From: Fragum whitleyi
Taxonomy: Eukaryota; Mollusca; Bivalvia; Cardiida; Cardiidae
Length of the DNA stretch: 64,000 nt
Assembly (NCBI GenBank): GCA_948146395.1
Contig: OX411543.1
Span: 61,865,676 to 61,929,675 of the forward strand
Direction: 5' to 3'
Shown here: one piece after another, positions 11,790 to 24,289 of the stretch
Layout: every line of letters begins with the position of its first letter
Numbering within the stretch: position 1 is the stretch's first letter
The notes under the pieces: generated by a model
Told to the model about the DNA's origin: nothing
Database searches by the model: none
Seen by the model: the letters and a program-made list of their open reading frames with translations, nothing else
Made by a program: the position numbers and the translations under genes

Positions 11790-11845
11790 ACTGATAATAA
11801 TAATCATAATAATGATAATGATAATAATAATTATAAATAATCTCA
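11790..11845. repeat. ATA/ATG trinucleotide microsatellite
   Basis: Imperfect AATAATAATCATAATAATGATAATG-type runs immediately left of the foldback element. Confidence 0.75.
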
Positions 11846-12464
11846 GTGGATGGTGACATATGGAACGCCACAGCTGTCATATGTTTTGAACAGTAGTGTT
11901 AATATGCCCAATATCTATATTAAAATGTCTAAATCATGTGTAATTATGCTCAAATGTAGTGTTGACATGTCCGACCTATATAATATAGTGTCAAAAGGAA
12001 GTCTGGTAATATGCAAAATGATAACTTATCATACCAAAAGGTACGTTGACTATGGCCACATTTTGTGCTGACCTGTCTTAACATTATCTGATTGTGTCAA
12101 AAGGTGGTGTCGTTAAGTCAAAACATGCTGTTGACTTGTCTTAGAATTACATTATTATTTGAAAACGTAGTGTAATTGAATCTAAATAATGTGATGGCTT
12201 GCCTTAGCACCATCTTATTATGGTGACTGGTTAATGCATTACTTTAGTGTGTCAAAAGCAAGCACTGTAATGTCCAAATAATACAATGCTTTATTCAAAC
12301 ATGGTCTTATTATGTTACAGGTTAATGTGGTTCTGTCAAAACAATATGTTGACTTGTAAGAACATGGGCTTATTATGTCCAAACGTAGTGGTATTATGTT
12401 CAAGAAATGTGTTAACTTGGGTAAAAACGAGTTATTATGCAAATAGTAAAATTGATTATATTCA

Positions 12465-13585
12465 ACATATTGTTTTGACAGAACATCATTACTTTTTAAA
12501 ATAATAAGACCATGTTTCAAGAAAGCATTGTGTTTTTTGGACAAAACGATACTTCCTTTTGACATACTAAAGAAATGCATTGACCAGTCAACGTTATGTT
12601 TTGACTAAATCACACTACAATTCGACATGATAACATAATGTATAGACAAGTCAAAACGACATTTGGGCATGGCCACACTTCCTTTGAACAAAATACGATA
12701 CAACGTAGACAAATTAACGCAATATTTGAACTAAACCAATCTTACTCTTTGCATGATATCTTGTATTTTATCCAAATTGGCACATTACTTGAACATCGCG
12801 ACACTGCCCTTGGACATGATTACTCCATGTTTTGACAAATATATTGTTTTGACAGAACCACATTACCATCTTCCATAAAAAGATTGTGTGTAAATATATA
12901 AACGTGTAATTTTGGCATAATGATGCTCCCTTTTGACATTATCAGGTAATACATTAACCAGTCAAAGCTACGTTTTGACTTAATTACACTTAAGTTCGAC
13001 ATGATAACATATTGTATAGACAATGCAACACAATATTTGGGCAGGACCACACTTCCTTTGAACAAAATAACTTTACGCGTAAACAAATTTGCGCAACATT
13101 TGAACAATATCAATCTTAACCTTCGCATGGTAACCCGTTTTTAAGACACATAAACACATTTCTTGAACATCATGACATTACCTTTTGACATAATAAGCCC
13201 ATGTTCTGACAAGTCAACATATTGGTTTTGACAGAACCACATTACCTTCTAACATAATAAGACCATGTTTCCATATAGCATTGTGTTAATTGGACATAAC
13301 AATGCTTCCTTTTGACCTACTAAAGTAATGCATTGACCAGTTAACGCTTCGTTTGACTAAATCACACTACAATTCGACATGATAACATACTTTAAAGACA
13401 AGTCAATACCACATTTGGGCATGACCAGATTTCCTTTGAAACAAATAAGGTAATGCGTCGACAAATTAACGCAATATTTGATCTTAATCAATTTTACTCT
13501 TTGCATGATAACTAGTATTAACCCAAGTAAACGCATTACTTGTACATCACGACACCACCCGTGGACATGATTACTCCATATTTAT
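12465..13585. repeat. Three tandem units of about 380 bases inside the foldback element
   Basis: Each unit shows the same order of blocks: GACAGAACCACATTACC, a CTTCCTTTTGACATAC block, TTCGACATGATAACAT, TTTGGGCATGACCACACTTC-like, ACAAATTAACGCAATATTTG-like, and GGACATGATTACTCCAT. The middle unit is the most diverged. Frames of up to 113 residues here are repeat shadows. Confidence 0.75.
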
Positions 13586-13586
13586 A

Positions 13587-14456
13587 CCCCCCACCTACGA
13601 AGTAGAGGGGGGTATATTGGTTTCACCATGTCTGTCTGTCTGTCCATCCGTCCGTCCGTCCATCCGTCCATCCGTCCGTCCATCCGTCCGTCCGTCCGTC
13701 CGTAGACCTTTTCGTTTCCGGACTCTAACTCAAGAACCAAATGACCTACAATCATGAAACTTTATACAAATGTTCCTTATGACCCAAGGAAGTGCCCTAT
13801 TGTTTTGGGGTCATGTAGGTCAAAGGTCAAGGTCACAGTCAGCCTTTGTTCAATTTTCGTTTCCGGACTCTAACTTAAGAACCAAATCACCTACAATCAT
13901 GAAACTTTATACAAATGTTCCTTATGACCCAAGAAAGTGCCCTATTGTTTTTGGGTTACATAGGTCAAAGGTCAAGGTCACAGTAAATTTTTGTTCAATT
14001 TTCGTTTCCAGACTCTAACTCAAGAACCAAGTGACCTACAAGCATGAAACTTTATGCAAATGTTGCTTATGATCCAAGGAAGTGCCCTATTGTTTTTGGG
14101 TCATATAGGTCAAAGGTCAAGGTCACAGTAAATTTTTGTTCAATTTTCGTTTCCAGACTCTAACTCAAGAACCAAGTGACCTACAAGCATGAAACTTTAT
14201 GCAAATGTTGCTTATGATCCAAGGAGGTGCCCTATTGTTTTTGGGTCATATAGGTCAAAGGTTAAGGTCACAGTCAATTTTTGTTCAATTTTCATTTCTG
14301 GACTCTTAACTCAAAAACAAAGCGACCTAGAATCATGAAACTTCATGCAAATGCTACATATGACCTCAATATTAGTTACAAACACATCCTGTACTAATAG
14401 CACTTGCATTCTGACAAAGCGCTTGTGGGGGGTATTAGTCCGCTCTGCGACAGTTC
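13587..14456 (+). mobile_element. Inserted repeat element carrying a 145-base tandem array
   Basis: It begins CCCCCCACCTACGAAGTAGA and ends near GGGGGGTATTAGTCCGCTC. A TCTG/TCCG microsatellite lies at 13630-13702. After it come a little over four units of about 145 bases (starting near 13711, 13856, 14001, 14146 and 14290), each with TTCGTTTCCGGACTCTAACT, ATCATGAAACTTTATACAAA and GGTCAAAGGTCAAGGTCACA. It interrupts the foldback element and is therefore younger. No coding capacity. Confidence 0.75.
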
Positions 14457-14999
14457 TAGTTTGACAAGTCAACATATTGTTTTGACAGAACCACATTACC
14501 TTTTAACATAATAAGACCACGTTTGAATATAGCATTGTATTATTTGGACATAACAATGCTTCCTTTTGACATACAAAAGTAGTGCATTGGCAAGCCAACA
14601 CATTATTTAGACGTTATTACACTACGTTTTCAAATAATAATGTAATTCTAAGACAAGTCAACAACATGCTTTGACTTAACGACACCACCATTTGACACAA
14701 TTAGATAATGCTTAGACAGGTCAGCACAAAATGTGGCCATAGTCAACGTACCTTTTGGGATGGTAAGTTTTCGTATAGACAAGTCAATACTCATTTTGCA
14801 TATAACCAGACTTCCTTTGACAGTATATTATATAGTTCGGACAAATCTACACTACATTTACGCATAATTACACTTGGTTGAGACATTTTAATATAGAAAT
14901 TGGGCATATTAAAACTACACTTCAAAACACATGACAGCTATGGCGTTCCATAGTGACATATGTACATGTACCTATTTTAATTTTTAATCTCAATTGGAC

Positions 15000-16390
15000 T
15001 AGGTCAAGAGGAATTTATATCGTGTCGGGTTGTCCGTCGTAAGTCCGTGTGCCCGTGCATACATAAACTTTTCATTGAAACATCTTTCACCAGATTTCTC
15101 AGAAATGATCATTTGGACATGTTCTCTCAGATCCCGCCGTTATATTCTGACCATGGATGTGACGGGCTGTTGAGTCACCAAACAATGGGCCCAAATGAGG
15201 AAAGAAATCTTATTCTCTTAAACTACTGGTCAGATTTCAACGAAACTTTACAGGAATAATCATTAGAAGATGCCCTTTCAGATTTCTTCGTTAAATTCTG
15301 ATCGAGTTTATAATGGGCGCTGCAAAATAAATTTGAATGGTTAGATGCGAGAAGAACTCTGCTTCTCTGAAATCTATTGTACATAATATAACCTCTCTTT
15401 GACAGAATGATCTTTGTTACAAGCTCTTTCAGATTCTTTCTTTATATTCAGATTGAGTTTATTTCATGGGTGCCAAGGGCTATCATGTCACAAAAATGGC
15501 CCAATACGGTGAAATATAAAAAAAATTATCTTCTCTGAAACTTCCCGTCAGAATTCTACATAACTTCACGGGAAGAATTCTTGAGATTTTTTTTTCATTT
15601 AAGTCTGATCGGGTTGATATAATGGGGGCTTCGTGTGACGAGCCACCAAAAATGGGCATGGTAAAACATAAATTCTTCTTTGAATCTACTTGTCAAAATT
15701 CAACGAAAATTCATAGGAATTGTTTTCGGGACATGTTCTTTCAGATTTCCTCGTACAATCCTGATTGAGCTACATAGACGGCTGCTATGGGCGGTCGAGT
15801 CACGACAAATCGGCTAGTATTGGGAAATATAAAATCTTATTTTTACGAAACTGCTAGTCATAAAATAATAATGATTAAAAAAATCATCCAGATGTTCATA
15901 AGGACATGTTCTCTTCGGTGTCTTCGTTTATACACTCGGGTTCTACGGGTGTCTGGATCACAAAAAATGGACCTGCTTGATCATTTTATAATCGTTTTTC
16001 TGAAATTACTAATCAATTTTCACTGAAATTAGCTTAAGGATTTGCTCTCTCAGAATTTTCGAATTCTGGTTTGGTATACTTGGTTATTTAAGACTTTGAA
16101 AACTGCAAAATAGGAGTTAAAGAGAATAAATTGGAAAATTCTAAATGTCTTAGAAAATGAATGATTTTGCGTCGGAGTGCATTAAAACAATAATAAAGGT
16201 TCGTCTTAAATTGTCTTAAATTCTGGTATCAGGATAAACCTTTTAGCCTAACATTGACCTTTGAACTATTTTCTTAAATTATAAGGGCTATTACAGTTTT
16301 AAGTCAAGTATAAAGGCGAGAAGATGATTGTCTTTGATTCTCGCATAGTGTTAGATATATTTTGATCTTTCACATATGTTCCTAAGCTTT
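15000..16390 (+). repeat. Degenerate tandem array, TCAACGAAACTT core
   Basis: Opens with GTCCGTCGTAAGTCCGTGTG. Units of roughly 180-200 bases contain TGGTCAGATTTCAACGAAAC, a TGTTCTCTCAGATTTCTTCG block, and ATGGGC followed by a run of A and T. Reading frames here are short and follow the repeat. No gene is seen. Confidence 0.55.
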
Positions 16391-16394
16391 GATC

Positions 16395-17520
16395 TTTAGC
16401 TCCATTGGTTGAAGGCTAGCGAGTTATTGTCATGGCGGGATGACCACCGTGCGTGAGTGCGTGCGTCCGTGTGTGCTTAAATATTTTTGTTTAAACATCT
16501 TCTCCTAAACAAATTGGCAGATTTGGACGAAACTTGGCAGAAGCATTTCTTGGCAGACCCTCTTCTCATCTTGTTCAAAAAATTTTGATAGCCCCCAATA
16601 ATGGGCGTGGCAGGACGGGGCTTATTTTCAGTATAAAATCTCTAAAATCATCTACTCCCAAACCACTGGGCCAATTTGAACGAAACTTGACAGACACGAT
16701 CCCTGGATAATCCTCTTCTTAATTTGTTCAAGAAAATTTGATTGAACCCCTAAATATTGGCGTGGCAGGGCGTGGCTTATATTATTTAAAGAAAATATTA
16801 AAAAATCTTTCCTTCCCAAACCATTGGGCCTGTTTCAATTAAACTTTACATTGATTTTCCTAGGGTGACCCTCTTCTTAAGATGTTTAAGGCATTTTGTT
16901 TGGCCCCAAATTTGGTCGTGACAGGACAGGGCTTACCTCTATTAATTTTTTATTAAAAAAAAAACTCCTACCAAACAATTGGGCCTATTGCAATGAAACT
17001 TGGCATAAATATTCTTGGACCCTCTTGTTAAGATATTCAAGAATTTTCATTGGTCCCCTTAATATAGACTTAGCAGGGTGGGGATTATTTTCACAAAATT
17101 TATTGTCATTCTACCATGCTATATATAGTATGTTTTCATTATTAAAGATTCACCAAGACATATCTATTGTCATTAATTCTTGCATCTTGTCGAACCTCAG
17201 ACTCTGACCATGACTTTGGACCTACTTTCATAAATTCATAAAAATAGGGTCTATGCCTGTATTAAATTAATAATAAAGGTTGGTAGATGATTGTCTTTGA
17301 TTCTGGCACCATGATGATTTTTTTCTCTGACCTTGACATTATACCCACTTTCCTAAGTATTGAACTATCATGGCCAATTATAAGGTGTATGGCTGTTTTA
17401 TGGTACAAATTAATGTTTGCAGATGATCACCTTTGATTCTAGATTTCTCATTTCGAACCAATTACACTGACCTTAAAATGCCTTGTAAAATATTCATTTA
17501 CGTTGATTTTACTTATAGCG
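16395..17520 (+). repeat. Tandem array, GGGCGTGGCAGGACGGGGCT family
   Basis: Opens with GCGAGTTATTGTCATGGCGG and GTGCGTGCGTCCGTGTG, then about four units of roughly 145-150 bases, each with GGGCGTGGCAGG, AAACCATTGGGCC and AACGAAACTTG. An inverse-orientation copy of the same family is at 55650-56360. Confidence 0.7.
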
Positions 17521-17577
17521 AAGTAATGTTTCTACTGGGTTGCTTGAGGCAATTCCAGTGGAGCGATACTATGCACA

Positions 17578-17826
17578 CCTGGGGCCCGTTTTACTAAACA
17601 TGTTACGAAAAAATAATCTTAAGTCAAAATCAATTATCGTATCTGGTATTTTCATTCTTTGATGGATTCTGTCTTGCAATATCTCATTGAAATCGTCTTT
17701 AGGAGACGATTCCAATGAGATGTTGCATGGCAGAATTACATATTTAGTTACTTCTGTAGAAGCAACTTTAATTTTTGACTTACGCAAAAAATGATCATAA
17801 GATGTTTAGTAAAACGGGCCCCTGGG
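17578..17826. mobile_element. Family B MITE, copy 1
   Basis: About 250 bases with near-perfect terminal inverted repeats: CTGGGGCCCGTTTTACTAAA at the left and its complement at the right. The interior has a second inverted pair, CATTGAAATCGTCTTTAGGA and GACGATTCCAATGAG. Other copies lie at 28367 and 33127. Non-coding. Confidence 0.8.
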
Positions 17827-17983
17827 CCTCAAGTAATTATTGTCAATTTTTGAAGTAGACTAGATAGATACTATTGTTGTATCATTCTTGTTGTTTTACT
17901 GTATTTGTCTAGTATCATTAGCATATTCTTACTGTACTGTTAATGACATTTAACAATCAAATCTAATAAAATTAATTATATTA

Positions 17984-18383
17984 TACAGTTGACAGCGTGA
18001 AATTGACATACAGAAAGATATTGGAATGGTTTTCGAATGAGATTCAATGAGTGGGATAAATGAGTTTTAAAAAAAGAGGTAATAAAAGATGAAAATAATC
18101 ATTAATTTTTTTTAATGAAAGATGCATACAGGTTCTATGAGTAGCTTTCTGCCTTCATGAACCCACCAAACTCCTACAAAATTAGATTAAGTAAGTGAAA
18201 TCGTGGATGTTTTTCTAGCGATTTTTATTTTGACTGTAATGGTTGATCTCATGATTTTAAGGATTTCAGAGCGTTTTTTGATAGATTTGAGTGAATGTTT
18301 TGGGTGATTGAATAGAGCGCTGAGCGAGTCGTTTAGAATATTATGACCGGCATTACGTAAATTTCACGATGTGACTAACTGTA
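17984..18383 (-). mobile_element. Family A MITE, copy 3
   Basis: Starts TACAGTTGACAGCGTGAAAT and ends CACGATGTGACTAACTGTA. The central hairpin has decayed to ATAATCATTAATTTTTTTT. GAGCGCTGAGCGAGTCG is retained. Confidence 0.8.
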
Positions 18384-18769
18384 TCTATATGAGCGTGTAC
18401 GAAAAAAAACTTTAAAATGGTCAAAGCTTTATAATATTACACAGAAGCCTGTGTTAAATTAACGTTCTTACTCATCATTTTTTCAACAATTATAAGAGGT
18501 TGCAAACAAGTTGGTCCAACTTGTTCACACATAATAATTCTCTGTGGACGCATTCTTTATATGAAATAAAAAAAGGGAGATCTTTCCTAAATTTCCGAAA
18601 TAAATGATAAAGAATTCTTAAATAAGCACAATTAAACATATTCAAACTCTTATTTAAGACGGAACAATTGTTTTCGCTGTTCTAAATTCAATACTATTTT
18701 TGAAATTTTTGGCATAAAGATTTGCATTGATAAGGCAAAAAAATTATCATTTTGATTTAAAAAAAACCC
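18384..18769. other. AT-rich stretch, no gene seen
   Basis: Nothing beyond an imperfect AACAAGTTGGTCCAACTTGTT palindrome near 18507. Confidence 0.4.
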
Positions 18770-18852
18770 GGGGTGTTTCGAAAGTTCTGTTTTCAAACTA
18801 AACAGAAACTACAGAGAAATCGATTTTTAAAGATTCTACACGTGATGACAAT

Positions 18853-19076
18853 ACGTAGAAAATTAGATCAAACGATTAGATTTGATTAGATCAAATTGAG
18901 GATAAACTTTTTACGAGGATCTTTTATCATACACGCATGTACAATACAATCTCGCTATGGATGGACGTAGAAAATTTGATCAAACGATTAGATTTGATTA
19001 GATCAAATTGAGGATAAACTTTTTACGAGGATCTTTTAACATACAAGCATGTACAATATCATCTCGCTATGGATGG
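18853..19076. repeat. 112-base tandem duplication
   Basis: Two near-identical units starting ACGTAGAAAATTAGATCAAA and ending CTCGCTATGGATGG. They differ at only a handful of positions, so the duplication is fairly recent. Confidence 0.85.
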
Positions 19077-19723
19077 ACGACGTCAACGCCGCGAAATTAA
19101 AAATCTCTTTAAAAAGATTTCATATCATATGTAACTATTGATATTGCAACCTGCACGAAAATACCTCTTTGCCATGAATTTTCGTGGGTACGTAAAGCTG
19201 TCCATATGTCAATTTTGATTTCGAGATATCTTTTGCTAGAAAAAACCCCATCTGTATTGGTCTGTCGGATTAGGCTATCCACTCTGTCGTTTACAACCAA
19301 TAAAACAAATTTCATTTGTTGATTTTTCGGTTTTATAAACTTCTTATGATTACTGGTCTTCTTTTACTTGTATTTCTTGGAATTCGTTTTAAACATTTCC
19401 AACATTCAAAAATGTACCTTCATGTATATGGAACATGTGGTTGAATGAAGAACGATGATCTGTTTTTATCGTCAATGTCGGTATTTGCTGGCCATTTCGA
19501 AGGCTTGCTCCCTTTTTATCCCTATTTGTGTAGTCGATTCTCGATCTATCGCGTATTACGTGAAATAACAGAACCAATTTGGTGATCAAAAAAGCGTTTG
19601 ACATTATTTTACAAAAAATCAAAGTGTTTTGTACCACTAAGGGTTTCATCGACTTTACCTGCTTATCAAATTAGGACACGTTTTGCTCTATTTTGAAAAA
19701 GTCATTAATGGTCTTCTACATAT

Positions 19724-19939
19724 ACTGGTTTGAGACTAATTCTCGCAGCATACCAGTTCTCGCCAACTTACCAATTTCAAGGAAAAGACGCAATATTAAT
19801 TTTCAACACAATATTTTCTGAATAGAAGAAGTTATTGTCAACGCAAGTTGTATTTTAGAAGGGTGTCCTTTCCGTCTTTCTCTTGAATCGGGGTGGTAGG
19901 CGAGAACTGGTACTCAGAGTGAATTGGCCTCTAACCAGT
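19724..19939. mobile_element. Small TIR element, about 215 bases
   Basis: The left end ACTGGTTTGAGACTAATTCT...CCAGTTCTCGCC mirrors the right end GGCGAGAACTGG...CTCTAACCAGT over about 41 bases. TA stands on both sides, consistent with a TA target site. Non-coding. Confidence 0.75.
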
Positions 19940-19989
19940 ATAATTCAGAGAAGGTGATCACGTTTGCAACACTTTCGAAACACCCCTCA

Positions 19990-20473
19990 ATTAGCACTAA
20001 GTAGATAATAATTTGAAACTTTTTTGGGGGTAAAACAAATGTCAAACTTCCAGGAAAGATATTAGATGTAGATGAATAAATCAACTTTCGAAATCAAATA
20101 AGTGAATATTAATATATTTCATAAATTATGACCTTGGAAGGCTGATTAAAGGTTAAAATGCACATTAATGACTAAAATAAGCTCTTTTGCAGTATAATTA
20201 GATCAAAAACTTTGATTATTTCGTCCTTTCATTCCGATATATTTGCAACTATTCACAATTCAAAAATGTCTCACTTCCGTAGTTTGCTTAAACTATCGAT
20301 TTTAAACACAAACGTCTTGTCCACTAAACATATTTTCAAAATCAGAAGGATTTTTTGTACCTTTCAATCTAATAAGTATCAATGATAACAAATGACAAAA
20401 ATAACGCACAGAATACCTCTTTCTAACACCTTACTTAATTTGTTACAAAATATGCGTAAGACTGAAACAAAGA
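19990..20473. other. AT-rich stretch, no gene seen
   Basis: No coding frame, repeat boundary or RNA signature identified. Confidence 0.35.
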
Positions 20474-20914
20474 TACAGTTAATAACATCGTCAAATTGAC
20501 ATTCACCCCAATCATAATCATTCTAAATCGCTCACTCAGCATTCCATTTACTCATTCCAAACAACATTCAAACCATTCAAAAACGCTCAAACCCATTGAA
20601 AAATATGTAATCAACAACGTCATTTAAAATAATTTTGAATAGAAAAACCGCGATTTCTCTGAAATAATTCAAATTGTTAGCTTCTCGTAGGTTCTTGAAG
20701 AAATAGGAAGCTATGTTTAGAATTTGTATGGATATTTTATTAAAGGGATGTAAGCAATATCGCTAATTTTGTTCATCCTGAACAAAATTTGCGATATAAA
20801 TTACCTCCCATTAAATTCACTCAAAACTCGCTCCACAGACTCATTCAATTTCATTCCTTAATCATTCCAAAATCATTCACCTTTTCAATTTTCACGATGT
20901 TGTTTACATTCTGT
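20474..20914 (+). mobile_element. Family A MITE, copy 4
   Basis: Starts TACAGTTAATAACATCGTCA. Central hairpin ATCGCTAATTTTGTTC / GAACAAAATTTGCGAT. Its right end is diverged (GATGTTGTTTACATTCTGT). Confidence 0.85.
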
Positions 20915-21309
20915 CAGTTACATGAGGAAACGTCATCATATATGTTATATAACTCAAAAATGAATTTAAAAAAAAAGTTTGATAATTGAAGTTCAAAATT
21001 CCATCCTTGTTTTAAATACTAGATAGAATTTTTACGTTTGTTATAGGTGAAATTCAAAAAGCCTGAAGTTACAGTGTGAAAACACAAACGATTGTGATTT
21101 TCCGGCATATCAATACATCATGTTAGAAAACTCAACACTTTATTTCATTAAGGTAGAAGTTTTATTGTATATATGATTGTTTTGTTTTCTTATTTTTAAT
21201 AAATAAACAAGTTTCGAGTTGAGTTTTCAGTTGAGCTAGTGCGTTGCATTTCCAACAATTTCACATGCGCGCATAGCAAAGCATCTGGCCTGGCTGACCA
21301 GAGTCTTCA
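20915..21309. other. AT-rich stretch, no gene seen
   Basis: Only short frames; nothing recognised. Confidence 0.35.
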
Positions 21310-21601
21310 ACGCTCTACATTTAATTCGAATCGATCTAATTATTCTACGATTTAAGTATCTGGTGTTGATTTTAAAGACTCTGATCGGTCCTTGAAGACA
21401 CACAAAAAAAGAAAAGGTCGTATATTTTATTGAAGGGATGTAAAAAATATCGCTTATTTTGTTCATATTGAACAAAATTAGCGATATTGGATTACCTCCC
21501 TTTAATTTCACTCGAAACTCGCTCCACACACTCAATCAACTTTATTCCAAAATCACTCCAATATCATTCATCTTGTGACTTTTACGATGTTGTTAACTGT
21601 A
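21310..21601 (+). mobile_element. Family A MITE, copy 5 (5' truncated)
   Basis: Enters the element at the TTCGAATCGATCTAATTATT region, keeps the full central hairpin (ATCGCTTATTTTGTTC / GAACAAAATTAGCGAT, GATTACCTCCC) and a perfect right end GATGTTGTTAACTGTA. Confidence 0.8.
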
Positions 21602-21734
21602 ACCTCTTTTCAGGCAGTCAGATGATATTCTAGTTGCATTATGTGGCTATTCATGTCGCTAAATATCTCGAGAATACGCTCACATGAAATGGTTGAAGCA
21701 CTTGCTCAATTATTGTTTCGTTGCTACTTTTCAG

Positions 21735-23960
21735 CTCACTCGATCACAAGATAAGCTATTGTGATCATACAATGTCCGTCGGGTGCCGTCCGTTATGCGT
21801 AGTCCTCATTTTTAACACCTGCTCGTCCTAAACAGGTTGGTTGATCTTGATTTAACTTAGAAGGAATGCTCCTTGCGTCAAGCTTTAACAAAGTTGTTCA
21901 AGAATTGAAATCCATCCTTATTTCTGGTTGCCGCGGGAACTGAAAATAGGAAAAATAGGAATACCTTCAAGATTCTTTATCTGAAAGCAAAAATCAGATA
22001 GTTTTCATATTTGGTTCTTAGCATCATCTAGTAAACCTCCCTCAACTCCCTCAAGTTTGTTCGTGTCATGTTCATATTTTGGCTCCACCCGGGTACACCC
22101 CGTTTTACATAGAAACAAAAAGGAAAAACTTCATTTTTTTTTTCTTCTCAAAGACCATAGGCCAGACAGCCTTCATATTTAGTTTGAAGCATCATCTAGT
22201 GGACCTTTATCAGAAAACCAGAAAATAGACAGCCTTCATGTTTACTTGGTAGGATATTCTAAATGTGAACCAACTTCTAATCGGTCACTTAACTAAAGTT
22301 CGAAAAGTATTGCTTTATTTCGTTATCGATACAATTGTTTGGTGAGTTCTGATAGCCCATTTACTTGGTAGATAGCAAAGCCAAGATTCATAAAAAAATT
22401 CTCCGATGAAAGCCATTAAACTTGCATGATAACATGGGTACCCCCAACTTCAAAATTAACATTGGTGGGTGGGGTAAATTTAACAAATTCACCTCATTGA
22501 CGCAAATGAACGTCTTAAATAATGTGTTCTTTCCTAATTTCTAGTCAGCTACCTTTAAGGCATCGAAAGCATAGTGATTTTCAGCAACATAACGGCATTT
22601 CTACGACTGAATTTGTTTTGCTAATTTTGTGACATTTTCAAAGGAGGTTTGGTGACTTCTATTGTCTGCTTCAATCGCTCTGTTTTCTTTAAGAAAATCC
22701 TTGAAATTGATTTGTCATTGCAGGAAAGGAAAGTTCTATTCAATTCCTTTCTTGTAAACGTATTGAAAAGAAAAAAAAAACATGAAGTGACCGATTACAA
22801 GTTGGTTTCAGTTTGATCATATCATGTCTTTAGGGTCATATTTTGGCTATAGCCGGGTTAAGGATATGGCCTACGTTGCGGGAGTGAAAAAAAAAAAAAA
22901 CCCGTTGAATATTTTTGATATTTCACGGGTGTTATTACACTAGTGGAATAACTATGCAAATAAGCTCAGAGCGAAAAGCAACGCTTATTTGTAACCGCGA
23001 AAATGACGTCATAATGTATATATTGTGACGTCAGTTTTAAACGGCATTATAAGTTTCGTGGAAAATTGAAATGTCGAATTTCAAGAATTTTGACGATATT
23101 TCGCGAAATTTTGGTCATATTATGAATAAAATATTAAATGTGTGCACCTAAAATGCCGATTTATTAAACTCGTAATCTAAAAACAGATAAAAACTCAGCT
23201 CAACCTCGTTTTTATCTATTTATAGATGACTCGTTTAATAAATTCGGTATTCCGTGCCCACTCATTCAATATCCTCTTTGTATTCTATTTTACAAAGATA
23301 CAAAGAACGACAATCTTCAAAAATCTTTTTCTCTGAAATCAGAAGGAAGACAGCGTTTATCTAGTTTGAAGCGACATCTAGTTGACCTGTAACAAGTTTA
23401 TTCATAGCATGTCCCAGGGTCGTTTTTTGTCTCCGCCCAAGCTCATTCTACATTGAAACAAAGAAGGAAACTTTCAAAAATCTTCTTCTCTGACAGCAGA
23501 AGACACATAGCTTTTATAGCAGGTATGTGAAATCAGCTAGTGGGCCTCTATATAAATTGTTTATATCTTGCCCGTGGGGCCAAATTTAGGCTTTGTCTGG
23601 ACCCTACACATTTTACAAAGAAACCGAGTGAAATCTTTAAAAACAGCTTCTCTGAAATCAGAAAACAAGAAAGTCTAAACATTTGGTGTGTAGCTTTATC
23701 AAATGGACCTATATGAAGTTTGTTCATAGTATGCTCCTTTGAATATATATTTGGGCTAGGTCCATGTACATATTTACATAGAAAAAAAGAATGCAATCTT
23801 TCAGCAATAATTTTCTCTGTAAACTGTGAAGGACATTGAGAAAAGATTAAAATTATTTCTAAAAAGTGGACATCTGTCAATCGTATTCTTCTGATTAAGT
23901 GGACTCGGGTGAGTGATATATGATCATCATGGTCATCTTGTTTCATGTACTGCTAGTCTT
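21735..23960 (+). repeat. Tandem array, AGCTATTGTGATCATACAAT family, copy 1
   Basis: Opens CGATCACAAGATAAGCTATT...CGTCGGGTGCCGTCCG and closes GGGTGAGTGATATATGATCA with ATCATGGTCATCTTGTTTC. Units of about 170 bases between hold TCTGAAATCAGAAG..AGACAG, GCATCATCTAGTGGACCT, and TCAAGTTTGTTCAT. A different repeat has inserted at about 22870-23270. A 132-residue minus frame at 23548-23946 follows the repeat and is not a gene. Confidence 0.7.
23151..23252. repeat. Imperfect hairpin
   Basis: TGCCGATTTATTAAACTCGT and AACAGATAAAAAC pair with GTTTTTATCTATTTATAGAT and ACTCGTTTAATAAATTCGGT across a loop of about 16 bases. Confidence 0.6.
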
Positions 23961-24289
23961 TAATGTGTTGTAAATTGTGTATATGTTGTGTTTGTTATGG
24001 TCCATTCTTATTAGAATTATAATCTATTTAGCATCGAGGTCATTTGGAAACAGCAATAAGTGATTTAAATGTAACACGCTTACAGACGAAAAAAATCAAT
24101 GACATGTTTAACCTAAACAAATAACACCATCAATTCGTGAATTTAAAAGCTAGCTTGAAGTGAATATTTGACTTTTCCAAACAATATATTAAAAACAATG
24201 GACAATTATAAGTAAACGAAAAATAAAGTACGTTTCAAGTAATATTTCGAAAAAAACCACTCATCTTTATTGTTTATAGCACTTATTAC

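Larger units (their letters stand above)
11859..14952. mobile_element. Large non-coding foldback element with arms of about 500 bases
   Basis: The left arm (11859-12358) and right arm (14457-14952) are inverted copies of one another along their whole length; both open TATGGAACGCC going inward. GTGACATATG stands at both junctions (11853-11862 and 14953-14962). Because its last four bases overlap the left arm, the clean target duplication is GTGACA, 6 bases. Between the arms are three tandem units of about 380 bases (from about 12465, 12842 and 13222), all opening near TTTTGACAGAACCACATTAC. Short motifs such as TTTTGACATAATAAGACCATG-like strings recur within units. No transposase frame is present. 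A separate repeat has inserted at 13587-14456. Confidence 0.8.
18770..19986. mobile_element. 1.2-kb element with GGGGTGTTTCGAAAGT ends
   Basis: GGGGTGTTTCGAAAGT at 18770 is matched by its complement ending at 19986. Inside are a 112-base tandem duplication (18853-19076) and a small MITE (19724-19939). Frames at 19109-19315 and 19389-19649 have no recognisable motif, so I call the element non-autonomous. Confidence 0.55.

Noticed and set aside
12239..13128. Frames of 72-113 residues in the foldback element
   Set aside because: They lie in tandem and inverted repeats, recur with the unit, and have no coding-like composition.
13630..13702. CRISPR-like array
   Set aside because: It is a TCTG/TCCG microsatellite with no spacers, at the start of a eukaryotic repeat element.
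11853..14962. 10-base target duplication GTGACATATG for the foldback element
   Set aside because: The last four bases belong to the inverted arm on the left, so only GTGACA is a safe duplication.
23548..23946. 132-residue minus frame
   Set aside because: It follows the units of the tandem array at 21735-23960 and has no motif or splice support.
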